Shown: piece after piece, positions 8,320 to 18,102 of the stretch
Layout: each line of letters opens with the position of its first letter
Position numbering within the stretch: position 1 is the first letter of the stretch
NCBI GenBank assembly: GCA_900541575.1
Contig: UQKO01000005.1
Location: 1 to 64,000 of the forward strand
Direction: 5' to 3'
DNA: 64,000 bases
DNA from: an uncultured Prevotella sp.
GTDB taxonomy: Bacteria > Bacteroidota > Bacteroidia > Bacteroidales > Bacteroidaceae
Translations under genes and position numbers: made by a program
Notes under the pieces: generated by a model
The model's input: the letters and a program-made list of their open reading frames with translations, nothing else
The model's database searches: none
What the model was told of the DNA's origin: nothing

Positions 8320-9360
8320 ATGAAGAAATCTCTCACACGACAATCGAACATAGAGCTTCTGCGCATCATTGCCATGCTCATGGTCATCACCTTGCATGTG
8401 TGTAATGCTTTTGGTAGTTGGATGGTTCCTCGCATCACGGCGCATCCTTTCCATTGGCTCGGCATTATCTTTACCAACACAGCCTGCATCGGCTGCGTAG
8501 ACATTTTCGTGCTCATCACAGGATGGTTTGGCACCAATTTCAAATTCAACGGAGCACTCAAACTGGTGTTTCAAGTGATATTCACGGCTTCGTGTATGTT
8601 TCTCCTTCTATGGGCTATGGGCTACCAACTGCCCAATAATTGGCACTACTATGTACAAGCTTACTGGAGCTACTGGTTTGCTTGTAGCTATTTAGTGCTC
8701 TATCTGCTCACGCCCGCACTCAATGCTTTCATTCAACAGACCGATGAGCGCGGACTTCGAGTTTTTCTCCTTACATTCTATGCTTTCGTGGTGCCCCTCT
8801 CCTATTTCTTTAATGATATAGGACGTGGATTCAGTGCGGTATCCTTTGTAGGGTTGTATCTTTTAGGAAGGTATCTCCGTCTTTACCTATCACCACGCCT
8901 TGGTGAGAAATATAGCAAGTGGAAGTTGGCAAGTATCTGGATAGGCATTTCCGTACTCATCTGTGCCACGTTGTGGACTTGCACGCTGACATCGCAGACA
9001 GCAACAACCTATCTCGTCAACATTCTCTTTGCCTACACCAATCCACTCGTTATCATCGCTTCATCGGCCTTACTCCTTTGCTTTGCACGCATGAAGTTTC
9101 AGAGCTATGTGGTCAATTGGCTTGCTCTGGGCAGCTTTGCCGCTTATCTTGTACATCAACAACTCTACGTGCGTCCGCATTTCTTCCATTGGTTCACAGA
9201 CCTAGATGCCCGCTTCGACACGCTAGCTTACATGGCCTTAGCCCTACTCAGCATTTTAGCCGTATACTTATTCTCATGCCTGCTCGATACACTTCGACGA
9301 ACTGCATGGAAAGGCCTCGTATGCTTATTCCATCGAAAAAGTGCACGCTCTGCAGCGTAA
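8320..9360 (+). CDS. acyltransferase 3 family membrane protein
   Basis: A 346-residue integral membrane protein with about ten hydrophobic helices. The N-terminus carries the acyltransferase-3 signature NIELLRIIAMLMVITLHV, with the conserved His near residue 27. Members transfer acyl groups (often acetyl or succinyl) to sugars in surface polysaccharides or other glycans. The acceptor cannot be read from sequence and no glycan cluster is adjacent. It lies 33 bases after the FKBP gene and may be co-transcribed with it. Confidence 0.85.
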   Translation: MKKSLTRQSNIELLRIIAMLMVITLHVCNAFGSWMVPRITAHPFHWLGIIFTNTACIGCVDIFVLITGWFGTNFKFNGALKLVFQVIFTASCMFLLLWAMGYQLPNNWHYYVQAYWSYWFACSYLVLYLLTPALNAFIQQTDERGLRVFLLTFYAFVVPLSYFFNDIGRGFSAVSFVGLYLLGRYLRLYLSPRLGEKYSKWKLASIWIGISVLICATLWTCTLTSQTATTYLVNILFAYTNPLVIIASSALLLCFARMKFQSYVVNWLALGSFAAYLVHQQLYVRPHFFHWFTDLDARFDTLAYMALALLSILAVYLFSCLLDTLRRTAWKGLVCLFHRKSARSAA

Positions 9361-9456
9361 TGATGGTATGCTTTTCTAGCATTTCTTGGGACATTGAAAG
9401 TTTCTCTTCTGCAGGATGCATAAATCGTCCATTATGCAGTAAAAGGATGCATATTC

Positions 9457-9487
9457 TTGGCCGATTAGCAAAATCCTCGTAATTTCG
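9457..9487 (+). promoter_or_regulatory. promoter-like element before nhaC
   Basis: TTGG at 9457-9460, 19 bases, then TAATTTCG at 9480-9487. Both boxes deviate by one or two bases from TTTG/TAnnTTTG. They lie 36 bases upstream of the ATG. Confidence 0.4.
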
Positions 9488-9522
9488 CGCAGTTTTAGAC
9501 TTTCATCTTGAAAACAATCCCT

Positions 9523-10974
9523 ATGAATAAGAAAAGACATCTGCCCTCACCACTCATTTCACTTTTGCCCTTAGTGGTGCTTGTGCTTATGCTAGTGGCT
9601 ACGATACGTGCGTATGGAAGTGATTCGCTGCTAGGAGCAAGCCAAGTGACCCTACTTGTCGTATCAGCCTTCTGTGTGCTGCTTGGCACTACGGTGCTCG
9701 GAGTGCCTTGGGCCGACTTTGAAAGGATGATTACGAAGAATGTAGCAAGCGTGACAAGCGCCATAATCATCCTATTACTCATTGGTGCACTTAGCGGCAC
9801 GTGGATGGTGAGCGGCGTGGTTCCTTCACTGATTTATTATGGTGTGAAGATTATTCATCCCGACGTATTCCTTGCATCGACATGCATAATCAGCGCGCTT
9901 GTCAGCGTGATGACTGGAAGTTCATGGACCACCATTGCCACCATAGGCATTGCGCTTATGGGAATAGGGCGAGCACAGGGTTTCGACGATGGATGGATAG
10001 CGGGCGCCATCATCAGTGGAGCCTATTTTGGTGATAAGATTTCCCCTCTCTCTGACACCACAGTTCTTGCCTCTGGAGCCGTGGGGGTGCCCATATTCAA
10101 GCACATACGCTATATGCTTATCACAACGATTCCCTCGCTCATCATTGCCCTTATCATTTTCACTTTTGCTGGATTTATGCAACAGAGCAATAGCAGTGCA
10201 GAGATTGAGCAATTTACTTCCGCCTTGGCGGGACGATTTCACATCTCGGCATGGTTGCTCATGGTGCCAGTGCTCACGGGCGTGATGATCGCTCGAAAGG
10301 TTCCTCCCATTGCCACATTGTTTCTTTCCACCTTGTTAGCAGTGGTCTTTTCCTTGGTTTTTCAATCGGATGCGTTGCGCGAAATTGCAGGAGGCGACTT
10401 ATTCAAGGGGGCAATGCAGTCTGTCTATGGCCAGACATCGCTCTCTACGAGCAATCCAATGCTCACCTCGCTCGTAGCCACACGTGGCATGGCTGGTATG
10501 ATGGGCACAATATGGCTTATCATCTGCGCCATGTGTTTTGGCGGAGCCATGGAAGCGGGCGGCATGGTAAGAGGAATCACGCAAATGTTTGTGCGCATGA
10601 TTCGCGGGCGCGTGAGCTTGGTGGCTTCTACGGTATGCAGCGGATTGATGCTCAATCTGGCTGTGGCCGATCAGTACATCTGCGTGTTGCTCACTGGCAA
10701 CATGTTCAAGAAAATTTACGATAGACAACAATATGAACGCCGACTGCTGAGCCGCACCACAGAAGATAGTGTGACGGTAACGTCCGTACTCGTGCCTTGG
10801 AACACGTGTGGCATGACACAAAGCACCGTCTTGGGTGTGCCCACGCTGACCTACTTGCCCTATTGTTTTTTCAATCTGATTAGCCCCTTGATGAGCATCT
10901 GTGTGGCTGCTTTGGGCTATAAAATCTGGCGAACTACAAATTCTATATCAGAAAAAGAGGAGCACACCGCCTAG
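9523..10974 (+). CDS. nhaC: Na+/H+ antiporter, NhaC family
   Basis: A 483-residue inner-membrane transporter with 11-12 predicted helices, matching the NhaC family that exchanges sodium for protons. Family features include the early VLGVPWADFE, a central GSSWTTIATIGIAL segment, GDKISPLSDTT and, late in the protein, VPWNTCGMTQ. I chose the ATG at 9523; an in-frame TTG at 9508 adds five residues but lies closer to the promoter and is less likely. It stands alone between the acyltransferase gene and a convergent minus-strand gene. It probably serves sodium or pH homeostasis, although some relatives carry other ions or dicarboxylates. Confidence 0.88.
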   Translation: MNKKRHLPSPLISLLPLVVLVLMLVATIRAYGSDSLLGASQVTLLVVSAFCVLLGTTVLGVPWADFERMITKNVASVTSAIIILLLIGALSGTWMVSGVVPSLIYYGVKIIHPDVFLASTCIISALVSVMTGSSWTTIATIGIALMGIGRAQGFDDGWIAGAIISGAYFGDKISPLSDTTVLASGAVGVPIFKHIRYMLITTIPSLIIALIIFTFAGFMQQSNSSAEIEQFTSALAGRFHISAWLLMVPVLTGVMIARKVPPIATLFLSTLLAVVFSLVFQSDALREIAGGDLFKGAMQSVYGQTSLSTSNPMLTSLVATRGMAGMMGTIWLIICAMCFGGAMEAGGMVRGITQMFVRMIRGRVSLVASTVCSGLMLNLAVADQYICVLLTGNMFKKIYDRQQYERRLLSRTTEDSVTVTSVLVPWNTCGMTQSTVLGVPTLTYLPYCFFNLISPLMSICVAALGYKIWRTTNSISEKEEHTA

Positions 10975-11160
10975 GACAAATGCTATGAAAAGCTTTAGCC
11001 TCTCGGCCATTGTAAATAAAAGGGGACACAATGCGGGGGGGGTCTTGAGGAAGAAGAAGGTTCCTCTTGGTCGGGAATAGCCATGCTGAATGGAGCTAGT
11101 AATACATCCTGACCGCAAATTTATACTCTGGATTTAAGAAGAAAAAGGGATTTTTCTCTG

Positions 11161-12549
11161 TTACAAAGCTGCAATAGCCCTCCATTCGTCATTCTCCCAA
11201 AGAGGACAAAGTTGGAAATTAGAATCAATACAGCAAATCATGTCGGGAGTGATATCAATGGTATAGTTGCCATAAGAGTTTCGCTCTACGCAATAGCTGC
11301 TAGCATGGTGGAGCACATCGTCTAAGGAAAGTATTTTCTTTTTAAGCATGGCTATCATAGGACCACGAGTAGAATAATCGCAGATATTGGGAGCCTTCAC
11401 AGGATTACCTCCGAACTTAGCATAAATTTTGCGATACTTTTGCATCACATGCTCCATACGGCAGTTGTAACTTTTTAGGCCACACGCGCTGTCGGGCTTA
11501 GTGAAGTTTATACCCTCTCTGACCGATTCTAGAAGAAATAAGGCATAGAGAGCTTTCTCACGACGATGAACATCAATCACCGTGTCGGCATCAGGTAGGC
11601 TAATACAGCCGCGTACTGTATCGACCACGATGCGGCTTTTAATGCCTCGACGCAACATGTGAAGATCGAACACTTGGCGGTAGAATCCTTTGTAGACAAA
11701 GCGGCCAGGTTCTTCGTGCAAATAGTTGAGGTGTAGATTGTGGAAAAGTTTGGCATAGACGGCAAGGAGTTGTTCAACCGACAGAAGTACATTTTTCCCC
11801 ACCTCTACCAAGAGAAAATTGGAGAAGGACTCTCCGCCCACCACAGAATCGCCCACCTTAATCATCACCGAAGGAGCTACAAATGCCATCTCTCGTAAGC
11901 CTAGTTTGGCAGAAAGAAGGTCGCGACAATATTCATGAGTTTTAAGCGATTGCAGACTATCCCATACAAGTTGCAAGCGTTCGATGCTCACCGAGGGATA
12001 GAGGAAACGAACCACGCGTTTCATATCGTCCTCGCTGATACTGCCATAATGGGCCGACACACGGGGAATGTACACGAAATCGAAGCCTGCAAGGCGCACC
12101 ATATTGGAGAGTTCATTAAAATGGCTCTCTATTTGCGTATTGATACAAGTATCGTATTGGCTCTCAACGTAGAGCAACTGATTGTCATCGAACTGCACTT
12201 CCGCATTGCTCACGCTGATAATAGAGGCGCTACCGCCATTAGCTACCACAAGACAATAGCGCAGAGCTAACATCAGCAGTGCTTCGGCTCGAGCACAATA
12301 ATTGTCGGACATTGCCACTTCGGCGAAATCGGTCACAAGCTGATGACGCAACACCGCCTCAGCCTCTGCGAGGGTTGTAACGGCTTCAGCAAAGGTGAGG
12401 TAGTCGGCTCGCCGTTCATCGTCGGGCATGATTTTATATTTTGTACGAAGGGTCTCGAGATATTCTATCTCCTGCATGTCAATGATGCCATCAGCTTGTA
12501 TCAAGTCGGATATCACACGCATCAAGCTAGCCTTTTCATTCTGTTTCAT
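11161..12549 (-). CDS. TerB-like domain protein of unknown function
   Basis: A 462-residue, apparently cytoplasmic protein. Residues about 8-105 resemble a TerB-type helical domain (LIQADGIIDMQEIEYLETL, then the acidic, alanine-rich helices that follow). TerB domains occur in tellurite-resistance and stress proteins. The remaining 350 residues match nothing I recognise. There is no signal peptide or membrane segment. The gene is transcribed alone; a copy of the 73-base repeat with a TATCTTTG box lies about 110 bases upstream and may provide its promoter. Confidence 0.7.
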   Translation of the reverse strand: MKQNEKASLMRVISDLIQADGIIDMQEIEYLETLRTKYKIMPDDERRADYLTFAEAVTTLAEAEAVLRHQLVTDFAEVAMSDNYCARAEALLMLALRYCLVVANGGSASIISVSNAEVQFDDNQLLYVESQYDTCINTQIESHFNELSNMVRLAGFDFVYIPRVSAHYGSISEDDMKRVVRFLYPSVSIERLQLVWDSLQSLKTHEYCRDLLSAKLGLREMAFVAPSVMIKVGDSVVGGESFSNFLLVEVGKNVLLSVEQLLAVYAKLFHNLHLNYLHEEPGRFVYKGFYRQVFDLHMLRRGIKSRIVVDTVRGCISLPDADTVIDVHRREKALYALFLLESVREGINFTKPDSACGLKSYNCRMEHVMQKYRKIYAKFGGNPVKAPNICDYSTRGPMIAMLKKKILSLDDVLHHASSYCVERNSYGNYTIDITPDMICCIDSNFQLCPLWENDEWRAIAAL

Positions 12550-12598
12550 TTCTCGCCACAGTATTTGAAATAAGGTATATGCTATTTTTTGAGGAATG

Positions 12599-12667
12599 GT
12601 GCAAATCGTATGCAGAATATCAAGCTTGCTTGAATATACTGCTGAGGTGCAGCCTTATGCAAAGATA
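12599..12667 (-). repeat. 73-base palindromic repeat, single copy
   Basis: This copy runs from GTGCAAATCG through ATCAAGCTTGCTTGAA (a self-complementary core) to GCAAAGATA. It matches the triple array at 36739-36966 and decayed copies near 13729 and 49335. On the minus strand it begins with TATCTTTG, a TAnnTTTG -7 box, upstream of the TerB-like gene; no good TTTG lies at the right distance. Confidence 0.7.
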
Positions 12668-12886
12668 GCAATAAAATTATACAAGAATTAGACCGGCTAC
12701 TGATAAAATACTACATTTGCAAGAAGCAGCATACACGCCCCTTAAAAACCAACGCAGCTACAAGAGTGGATATTGCCTAAATCTATCATAAAGGAGAATC
12801 AAAGACAAAAGACGAGCGTGATAAAGTTTGCTTCTATTATTGTGCCGCTACTTATTTCAAATTCATCCATCTACACTTTCCTCACC

Positions 12887-13309
12887 ATGCAAACAAATAT
12901 AGATCGCTTCTTAGAAGCACAGAACAACGGACGATATGAACAGGCTCTGGCCGAAATAAAAAACGGACGCAAAGAGTCGCATTGGATATGGTACATTTTT
13001 CCGCAACTTCGCGGATTGGGTTATAGCCGTAGGGCGCAATATTACGGAATTGAATCTAGGGATGAAGCAGAAGACTATCTGAAGAATCACACCTTACGTC
13101 AGAGGCTCGAAGAGATTACCCACGCACTACTCCTTCACACCGATAAAACTGCAGAAACCATACTCGGAGGCATTGATGCTCTAAAGATGCGTTCGTGTAT
13201 GACTCTTTTCGACGCTATTTCCCCAAACGATGTTTACGCCGAAGTGCTCGAATCCTTCTACGATGGTGTGCGTTGTAAACGTACACTGCAAATGCTCAAA
13301 GAAGAATAA
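12887..13309 (+). CDS. DUF1810 family protein
   Basis: A 140-residue cytoplasmic protein matching DUF1810 along its full length: IDRFLEAQ at the start, KESHWIWYIFPQLRGLG, YGIESRDEAEDYL and a late KMRSCMTLFD. The function of the family is unproven. I chose the ATG at 12887 because family members begin right before the IDRFLEAQ motif; an upstream TTG would add 38 residues without family support. It is monocistronic, and a copy of a 96-base repeat begins just after the stop codon. Confidence 0.85.
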   Translation: MQTNIDRFLEAQNNGRYEQALAEIKNGRKESHWIWYIFPQLRGLGYSRRAQYYGIESRDEAEDYLKNHTLRQRLEEITHALLLHTDKTAETILGGIDALKMRSCMTLFDAISPNDVYAEVLESFYDGVRCKRTLQMLKEE

Positions 13310-13313
13310 CTTT

Positions 13314-13409
13314 ATTCAAGTTTTCTCTAAAGAAAGTCGTTTCCTTATCTCGCGGGCATGTGGTTGGAAATACTCATCTTAAATTCGGCTTTAACTAGAG
13401 CGGGCTGAA
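13314..13409 (+). repeat. 96-base interspersed repeat, copy 1
   Basis: The stretch from ATTCAAG to CGGGCTGAA is nearly identical to 49235-49330, including an uninterrupted run covering TCTCTAAAGAAAGTCG and the following 30 bases. Both copies are intergenic and have a 73-base-family palindrome downstream. Confidence 0.85.
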
Positions 13410-13728
13410 AACCATGCTAAATCCAAAACTACCCTCATATATATATATATATACGAAAGGCGTCAAGCTACAACTTTCCCCCCTCAAAAACACAACTATC
13501 AGTGTTTTATTATTGCTGTATTATAATTCTTTTGTAATATTGCAGTAGATTAACAACCCGACACTATAAAACACCTGCAACGTTGCAAAATGTGACATTT
13601 CCCCCAAATAGTTCCATACTTTTGCAACAAGAAACAGAGGCAATTACTTCCACACTATTTACTAAGAGATACAAGAGGAAGAAAAACCTTGAATCAGAAA
13701 CTTCCATTCACACTCCAATCCCCAAAAC

Positions 13729-13785
13729 GTGCAAACCGAATGCCATCTCAAGCTTGCTTGAATGGATGAGGAGCAGCCGGTTTTA
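13729..13785 (+). repeat. decayed 73-base palindromic repeat
   Basis: GTGCAAACCGAATGC, CAAGCTTGCTTGAAT and GAGCAGCCGG occur in the family order, but the flanking GCAAAGATA boxes are lost. Confidence 0.6.
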
Positions 13786-13802
13786 TTAAAAAACACACCA
13801 TT

Positions 13803-13967
13803 ATGTCCAACACTCACATTCCAGGTCTTAGCTTCTCGCTCAAACGCGCACTGGGCATCACCCGTGCTAAGCAGCAGTTCGCTCGACAGACGGGCATTCC
13901 TACCACCAAAACTGGCATAGAACGCAAAATAGGTCGCGCACTGCTAAAAGGGTTGTTTGGGAAATAG
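13803..13967 (+). CDS. small basic protein, 54 residues
   Basis: A short frame starting at ATG encodes 54 residues, strongly basic, with PGLSFSLKRALGITRAKQ at the N-terminus, a central TGIPTTKTG and a C-terminal KIGRALLKGLFGK. The pattern recalls a family of short conserved Bacteroidales proteins, but I cannot name it and no function is known to me. A TACTTTTG -7-like box lies about 180 bases upstream. Lysine and arginine are spaced along predicted helices, so nucleic-acid or membrane binding are both possible. The codon pattern and composition look coding. Confidence 0.6.
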   Translation: MSNTHIPGLSFSLKRALGITRAKQQFARQTGIPTTKTGIERKIGRALLKGLFGK

Positions 13968-13989
13968 CTACTCATATAAGTTCTTAAGT

Positions 13990-14010
13990 TTATGAGGTTA
14001 TAAAGTTACC
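13990..14010 (+). repeat. 21-base element shared with the nuo four-helix cassette
   Basis: TTATGAGGTTATAAAGTTACC is identical to part of the left inverted repeat at 45506-45540 next to the four-helix-bundle gene. Confidence 0.7.
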
Positions 14011-14084
14011 ACAGCGAAGCATTAATTCCATAGGCATCACTCTCCAATGTTTAACCTCAAGAAAGACAAACATTCTTGTGACTC

Positions 14085-16010
14085 ATGAAAAAGACTTTCG
14101 TTACTATCCTTATCCTGCTCACTTGTGCCCTTACCGCTCACGCACAAATCAGCACGCAAGAATCACCCAAATATTCTATCAAAGAACTCAAGCAACTTAC
14201 TAAAAAGGCTGACAAAGGCGATGTAGAGAGCATGGTGAAACTATATAAATACCACTTAGAAGATGAACATGGCGACTCCACACTCATCGTGCACTACCTT
14301 CAGCGAGCCGCTGATGCGGGCGATGCAGAAGCTCAGACCTCTTTAGGCGCATGCTTTCAGAAAGGCTTTCTCGGACTGCAGCGCGATGAGCAGAAGGGAT
14401 TCTATTACATTCAAAAGGCCGCTGCCCAAGGCCACGACATGGCGATATACAATTTAGGTTTAGATTACCTCTATGGTATAGGCGTAGCGAAAGATCTCGA
14501 CAAGGCTCTCAGCTACTTCAAGCAGGCCGCCATGAGTGGAGTGGCGCAAGCGCAGTATTTCTATGCCGCAGGAATCATTGACGATAGCGTCACCACGGAT
14601 CAAGGCGTATTCTGGCTACAGAAGTCAGCCGACCAAGGATACGTGCCAGCCAACTCCATGCTGGCTAGGTACTATATAAACAAAGAAGATTATGAGAAGG
14701 CTCTTAAGAATGCACAAATCGCTGCTAGCACTGGCGATGCTGAGGGCGAAGCAGCACTAGCTACTCTCTACTACTATGGCTGTGGCGTAAACAAAGACTT
14801 AGACCAAGCCCGTTACTGGGCACAACAAGCTGCAGACCAAGAGAACGACGCAGGGTATACCATTCTGGGCAGTATCTACTATGACGAGGAGAACTATCTC
14901 TACGCCTTACCTTATCTACAGAAAGGCGCAGAACTTGGCAACAATCGAGCTAGAATCTTACTGGCAGATATCTATCACGAGGGGAAAAGCATGGCGAAAG
15001 ACACCGAGAGGGCTTACGCTCTCCTCAAAGATGCGATCGCTGATGGCAATGAAGAAGCACAAAAGACCTTGGACTACTACCACTACATCGATGGTATAGA
15101 CGATGCTTCGGCCATCGAGCAGAGCAAACTTTCTACTGAGAGCGACGACCCTAACTCCTTGCTTTTGCTTGCAGCTAGATACCAAAAAGGAAAGGGTGTA
15201 GAAAAGAACCTAACAAAAGCATTCAACCTCACCAAGCAAGCTGCCGACATGGGGCATGCTCCAGCACAAGCAATATTGTCATGGTTCTACACGAATGGAT
15301 TGGGCACAGAGAAGAATCTACAAAAAGCATTCGAATATACGCTCAAAGCTGCCAAGCAAGATTATGAAAATGCATACGGCGATTTAGCTAATCTATATTA
15401 TAATGGTATAGGCACCCCCGTCAATTATCCTGAAGCACGCTATTGGGGCGAAAAAGGTATAGAACTTGGCGATACTGCAGCATACTACATCATGGGACTG
15501 TATTACTACGAAGGAAAAGCCACACCGACTGACCATGCTAAATCGCTCTCTTACTTCCAAAAGTGCGCAGAACTCGGCAGTGGCGATGGCTACTATGGTT
15601 GCTTCCTCTGCCATACCTTCGGCGCTGGCGATATGCGCAACCATCCCTTGGCTTTTAAAGAATTGCAGCAAGCCATCAAGCTGCTCACTGTGCAAAAAGG
15701 CGAAAACTATGGTAACCTTATCGTAGCATACTACAACATGGGCGTATGCTATGAGAGCGGCAAAGGCACAACCAAGGACTTCAAGAAAGCCTTCCACTGG
15801 TTTCTGAAAGCCGCCCAATGCAACTATACAGAAACTGAGCTGGAAAGCAATAAAAACGTTATAGCTAACGCCCAGTTTGCCGTATCAGGATATTATTACC
15901 AAGGGCAAGGTACTCCCGTCAATCGGGCCAAGGCAAAGTATTGGCTGCGAAAGGCTGCCGCAAATGGTTCGACTAGAGCGAAAGAAGCACTCAAAACACT
16001 GAAATTCTAA
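14085..16010 (+). CDS. secreted Sel1-repeat protein
   Basis: A 641-residue protein with a signal peptide (residues 1-20, ending AHAQ). It consists almost wholly of about fourteen Sel1-like repeats of roughly 36 residues, recognisable by A-x-x-x-L-G-x-x-Y-x-x-G-x-G-V, for example NLGLDYLYGIGVAKD. Sel1 repeats are alpha/alpha solenoids that bind partner proteins. The product probably resides in the periplasm or at the surface as a scaffold. It lies 16 bases before the TPR/protease gene and presumably shares its transcript. Confidence 0.9.
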   Translation: MKKTFVTILILLTCALTAHAQISTQESPKYSIKELKQLTKKADKGDVESMVKLYKYHLEDEHGDSTLIVHYLQRAADAGDAEAQTSLGACFQKGFLGLQRDEQKGFYYIQKAAAQGHDMAIYNLGLDYLYGIGVAKDLDKALSYFKQAAMSGVAQAQYFYAAGIIDDSVTTDQGVFWLQKSADQGYVPANSMLARYYINKEDYEKALKNAQIAASTGDAEGEAALATLYYYGCGVNKDLDQARYWAQQAADQENDAGYTILGSIYYDEENYLYALPYLQKGAELGNNRARILLADIYHEGKSMAKDTERAYALLKDAIADGNEEAQKTLDYYHYIDGIDDASAIEQSKLSTESDDPNSLLLLAARYQKGKGVEKNLTKAFNLTKQAADMGHAPAQAILSWFYTNGLGTEKNLQKAFEYTLKAAKQDYENAYGDLANLYYNGIGTPVNYPEARYWGEKGIELGDTAAYYIMGLYYYEGKATPTDHAKSLSYFQKCAELGSGDGYYGCFLCHTFGAGDMRNHPLAFKELQQAIKLLTVQKGENYGNLIVAYYNMGVCYESGKGTTKDFKKAFHWFLKAAQCNYTETELESNKNVIANAQFAVSGYYYQGQGTPVNRAKAKYWLRKAAANGSTRAKEALKTLKF

Positions 16011-16026
16011 AAACACCTACGACAAT

Positions 16027-18078
16027 ATGAAACGATTACTAACCCTACTCCTACTTTTCACCACGCTCACGCTCACCACATGGGCAGACAAGGAAATCAA
16101 GCGCCCCAGCACTTACAACTTCAATCGAGGCGCAGAGCTCTACTTCGACGACAAAAACGATGAAGCACTCGAGTATTTCAACAAGGAACTCGCTGACAAC
16201 CCGAAGAATGGATATGCCTACATGTACGTGGCAGACATTCAGCGACAGGCAGACGAGCCTGGCGCTGCACTCAATGCGGCCAACTCGGCCGTGAAGTACA
16301 TGCCTAAAAAAGACGCACTCATGCTCTCTGCCGTATACAGCATCCGAGCACAGGTGCAATGCATGCTCAAAGACACGACCGCTGCCCTCGCCGACTACGC
16401 CCTTGCCATCAAGACGAAGCCCGATGAGACGAATATCATGCAACAACGTGCCCAACTGCTCTACGAACTTGAACGCTACGACGAGGCTACAGCTGACTTT
16501 CAGCGCATTATCAACCTTGAGCCAGGCAACTCTCTGGGATATATCGGCATAGGCCGCAATCTCAACGCACAGGAGAAATGGAAAGAATCCATCGACATTC
16601 TCACCAAAGCCACCACACTCGAAAGCACCAATTCTTTCCCCTATGCCTTCCGTGCCGAAGCCTATCTCGGACTCAAGGAATGGAATAAAGCCACAGAGGA
16701 CATTGCCGATGCACTCTACATCGATAGCAACAACAAGGCTTTCATCCTCATGCAGGATCTCAAAGAGCCAGCTCTCTCATTGATGATCGCCAAACTCAAG
16801 ATTCGCGGCAATAAGGAGCCCAACGAAGAGAAATGGCCTTATTATATAGGAGTGATATACGAAAACAACAAACTATATACCAAGGCCATCCCCTACTACG
16901 AGAAAGCGCAACAGATCGATGCCGATTCATACAACCTAGCTCGTCTCAGCAATTGCTACAGCGAATTAGGAAACTACTCACGAGCACTCGACCTTCTTGA
17001 TCAAGCCATGGAAATGGATTCCACACAGAACGGCTACATCGCCTCGCGTGCAGAACTTCTCTACGATCTGCAACGTCCCAAGGAAGCCATCGAACTCTAC
17101 GGCGACTTCATCAACCAATATCCTGACTACCCTGGAGGCTACAGCCGGCGTGGATGGTTTAAGAGTATCATTCGTGACTACGAGGGAGCCATCGAAGACT
17201 TAACGCTTAGCATTGCCGCCGATCCCGAATATTCCTCACAAGTCTATGTCATCCGTGGCAACTGCTATCTAGCTCTAGGCGATCTCGACCGCGCTCGTGC
17301 TGACTACAAGAAGGCCATCGAAATGGAGCCTACTCCCGACACCTACTCGTGCTCACAATATGCTTACCTCGGACTGGGCAATATCGAGAAAGCTATCGAA
17401 GTGAACGACACCATACTTAAACGCGACGACAACGCAGGAGCTTACTACGATGCAGCATGCCTCTACTCTCGCATGTGCAATCACGACAAAGCTATGGAAT
17501 ACTTGAAGCGTTCACTCGAAATGGGTTACGTCAACTTTGCCCACATTGCCCAAGACACCGATATGGACTACCTACGTCAGTCGGCCGACTTCAAGCAACT
17601 CATCCATATTTACCGCCAAAAGGTAGAACAAAGCAACGAAGCCTCACAGCCCACCGTGACCACTCACTCTACAGGTCGTGAAGTAGTGACAGAAGTGCCT
17701 TTCACCAAGGAGAACGGCGTGACGAACATCAAGTGTACCATCAACAACTTGCCGCTCTACTTCGTGTTCGACACGGGAGCATCCACCGTTTCGCTTTCCA
17801 TGGTGGAAGCCAACTTTATGATGAAGAACGGCTATTTAAGCAAAACCGACGTGGTGGGCAGTCAGCGCTTCATGGATGCCAACGGCAACGTGAGCGAAGG
17901 CACCATCATCAACCTGCGCCACGTAGACTTCGGCGGATTGAAACTGGAAAATGTACGCGCTTCCGTTGTTCGCAATCAGCACGCACCGCTCCTCCTCGGC
18001 CAGTCAATCCTCAGCCGCTTGGGCCGCATCGAAATCAATAATCTGCGCAACGTGCTCACCATCACGAGCAAACAATAA
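16027..18078 (+). CDS. secreted TPR protein with retropepsin-like aspartic protease domain
   Basis: A 683-residue protein with a signal peptide (residues 1-20, ending TWA). Residues about 30-530 are tetratricopeptide repeats (such as AYMYVADIQRQADEPGAAL). After a polar linker, residues about 560-680 form a clan AA aspartic protease domain: FVFDTGAST with Asp582, a flap-like segment, then LLLGQSILSRLGRIEI. Single-domain retropepsins of this type act as dimers, so self-association is expected. Together with the upstream Sel1 protein this is a two-gene unit of exported repeat proteins. The substrate is unknown. A strong hairpin ends the unit. Confidence 0.88.
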   Translation: MKRLLTLLLLFTTLTLTTWADKEIKRPSTYNFNRGAELYFDDKNDEALEYFNKELADNPKNGYAYMYVADIQRQADEPGAALNAANSAVKYMPKKDALMLSAVYSIRAQVQCMLKDTTAALADYALAIKTKPDETNIMQQRAQLLYELERYDEATADFQRIINLEPGNSLGYIGIGRNLNAQEKWKESIDILTKATTLESTNSFPYAFRAEAYLGLKEWNKATEDIADALYIDSNNKAFILMQDLKEPALSLMIAKLKIRGNKEPNEEKWPYYIGVIYENNKLYTKAIPYYEKAQQIDADSYNLARLSNCYSELGNYSRALDLLDQAMEMDSTQNGYIASRAELLYDLQRPKEAIELYGDFINQYPDYPGGYSRRGWFKSIIRDYEGAIEDLTLSIAADPEYSSQVYVIRGNCYLALGDLDRARADYKKAIEMEPTPDTYSCSQYAYLGLGNIEKAIEVNDTILKRDDNAGAYYDAACLYSRMCNHDKAMEYLKRSLEMGYVNFAHIAQDTDMDYLRQSADFKQLIHIYRQKVEQSNEASQPTVTTHSTGREVVTEVPFTKENGVTNIKCTINNLPLYFVFDTGASTVSLSMVEANFMMKNGYLSKTDVVGSQRFMDANGNVSEGTIINLRHVDFGGLKLENVRASVVRNQHAPLLLGQSILSRLGRIEINNLRNVLTITSKQ

Positions 18079-18102
18079 CTACTTATCGCATATACACCTA
18101 CA

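Larger units (their letters stand above)
13310..13802. other. repeat-rich intergenic stretch
   Basis: No gene is supported here. It contains the 96-base repeat, an AT dinucleotide run near 13437-13453, a -7-like TACTTTTG at 13617-13624 that could serve the small gene downstream, and a decayed 73-base palindrome at about 13729-13785. Confidence 0.5.

Noticed and set aside
13583..13789. A plus-strand frame of 68 residues before the small basic protein
   Set aside because: It lacks a good start, crosses a promoter-like box and a repeat copy, and has low-complexity composition.
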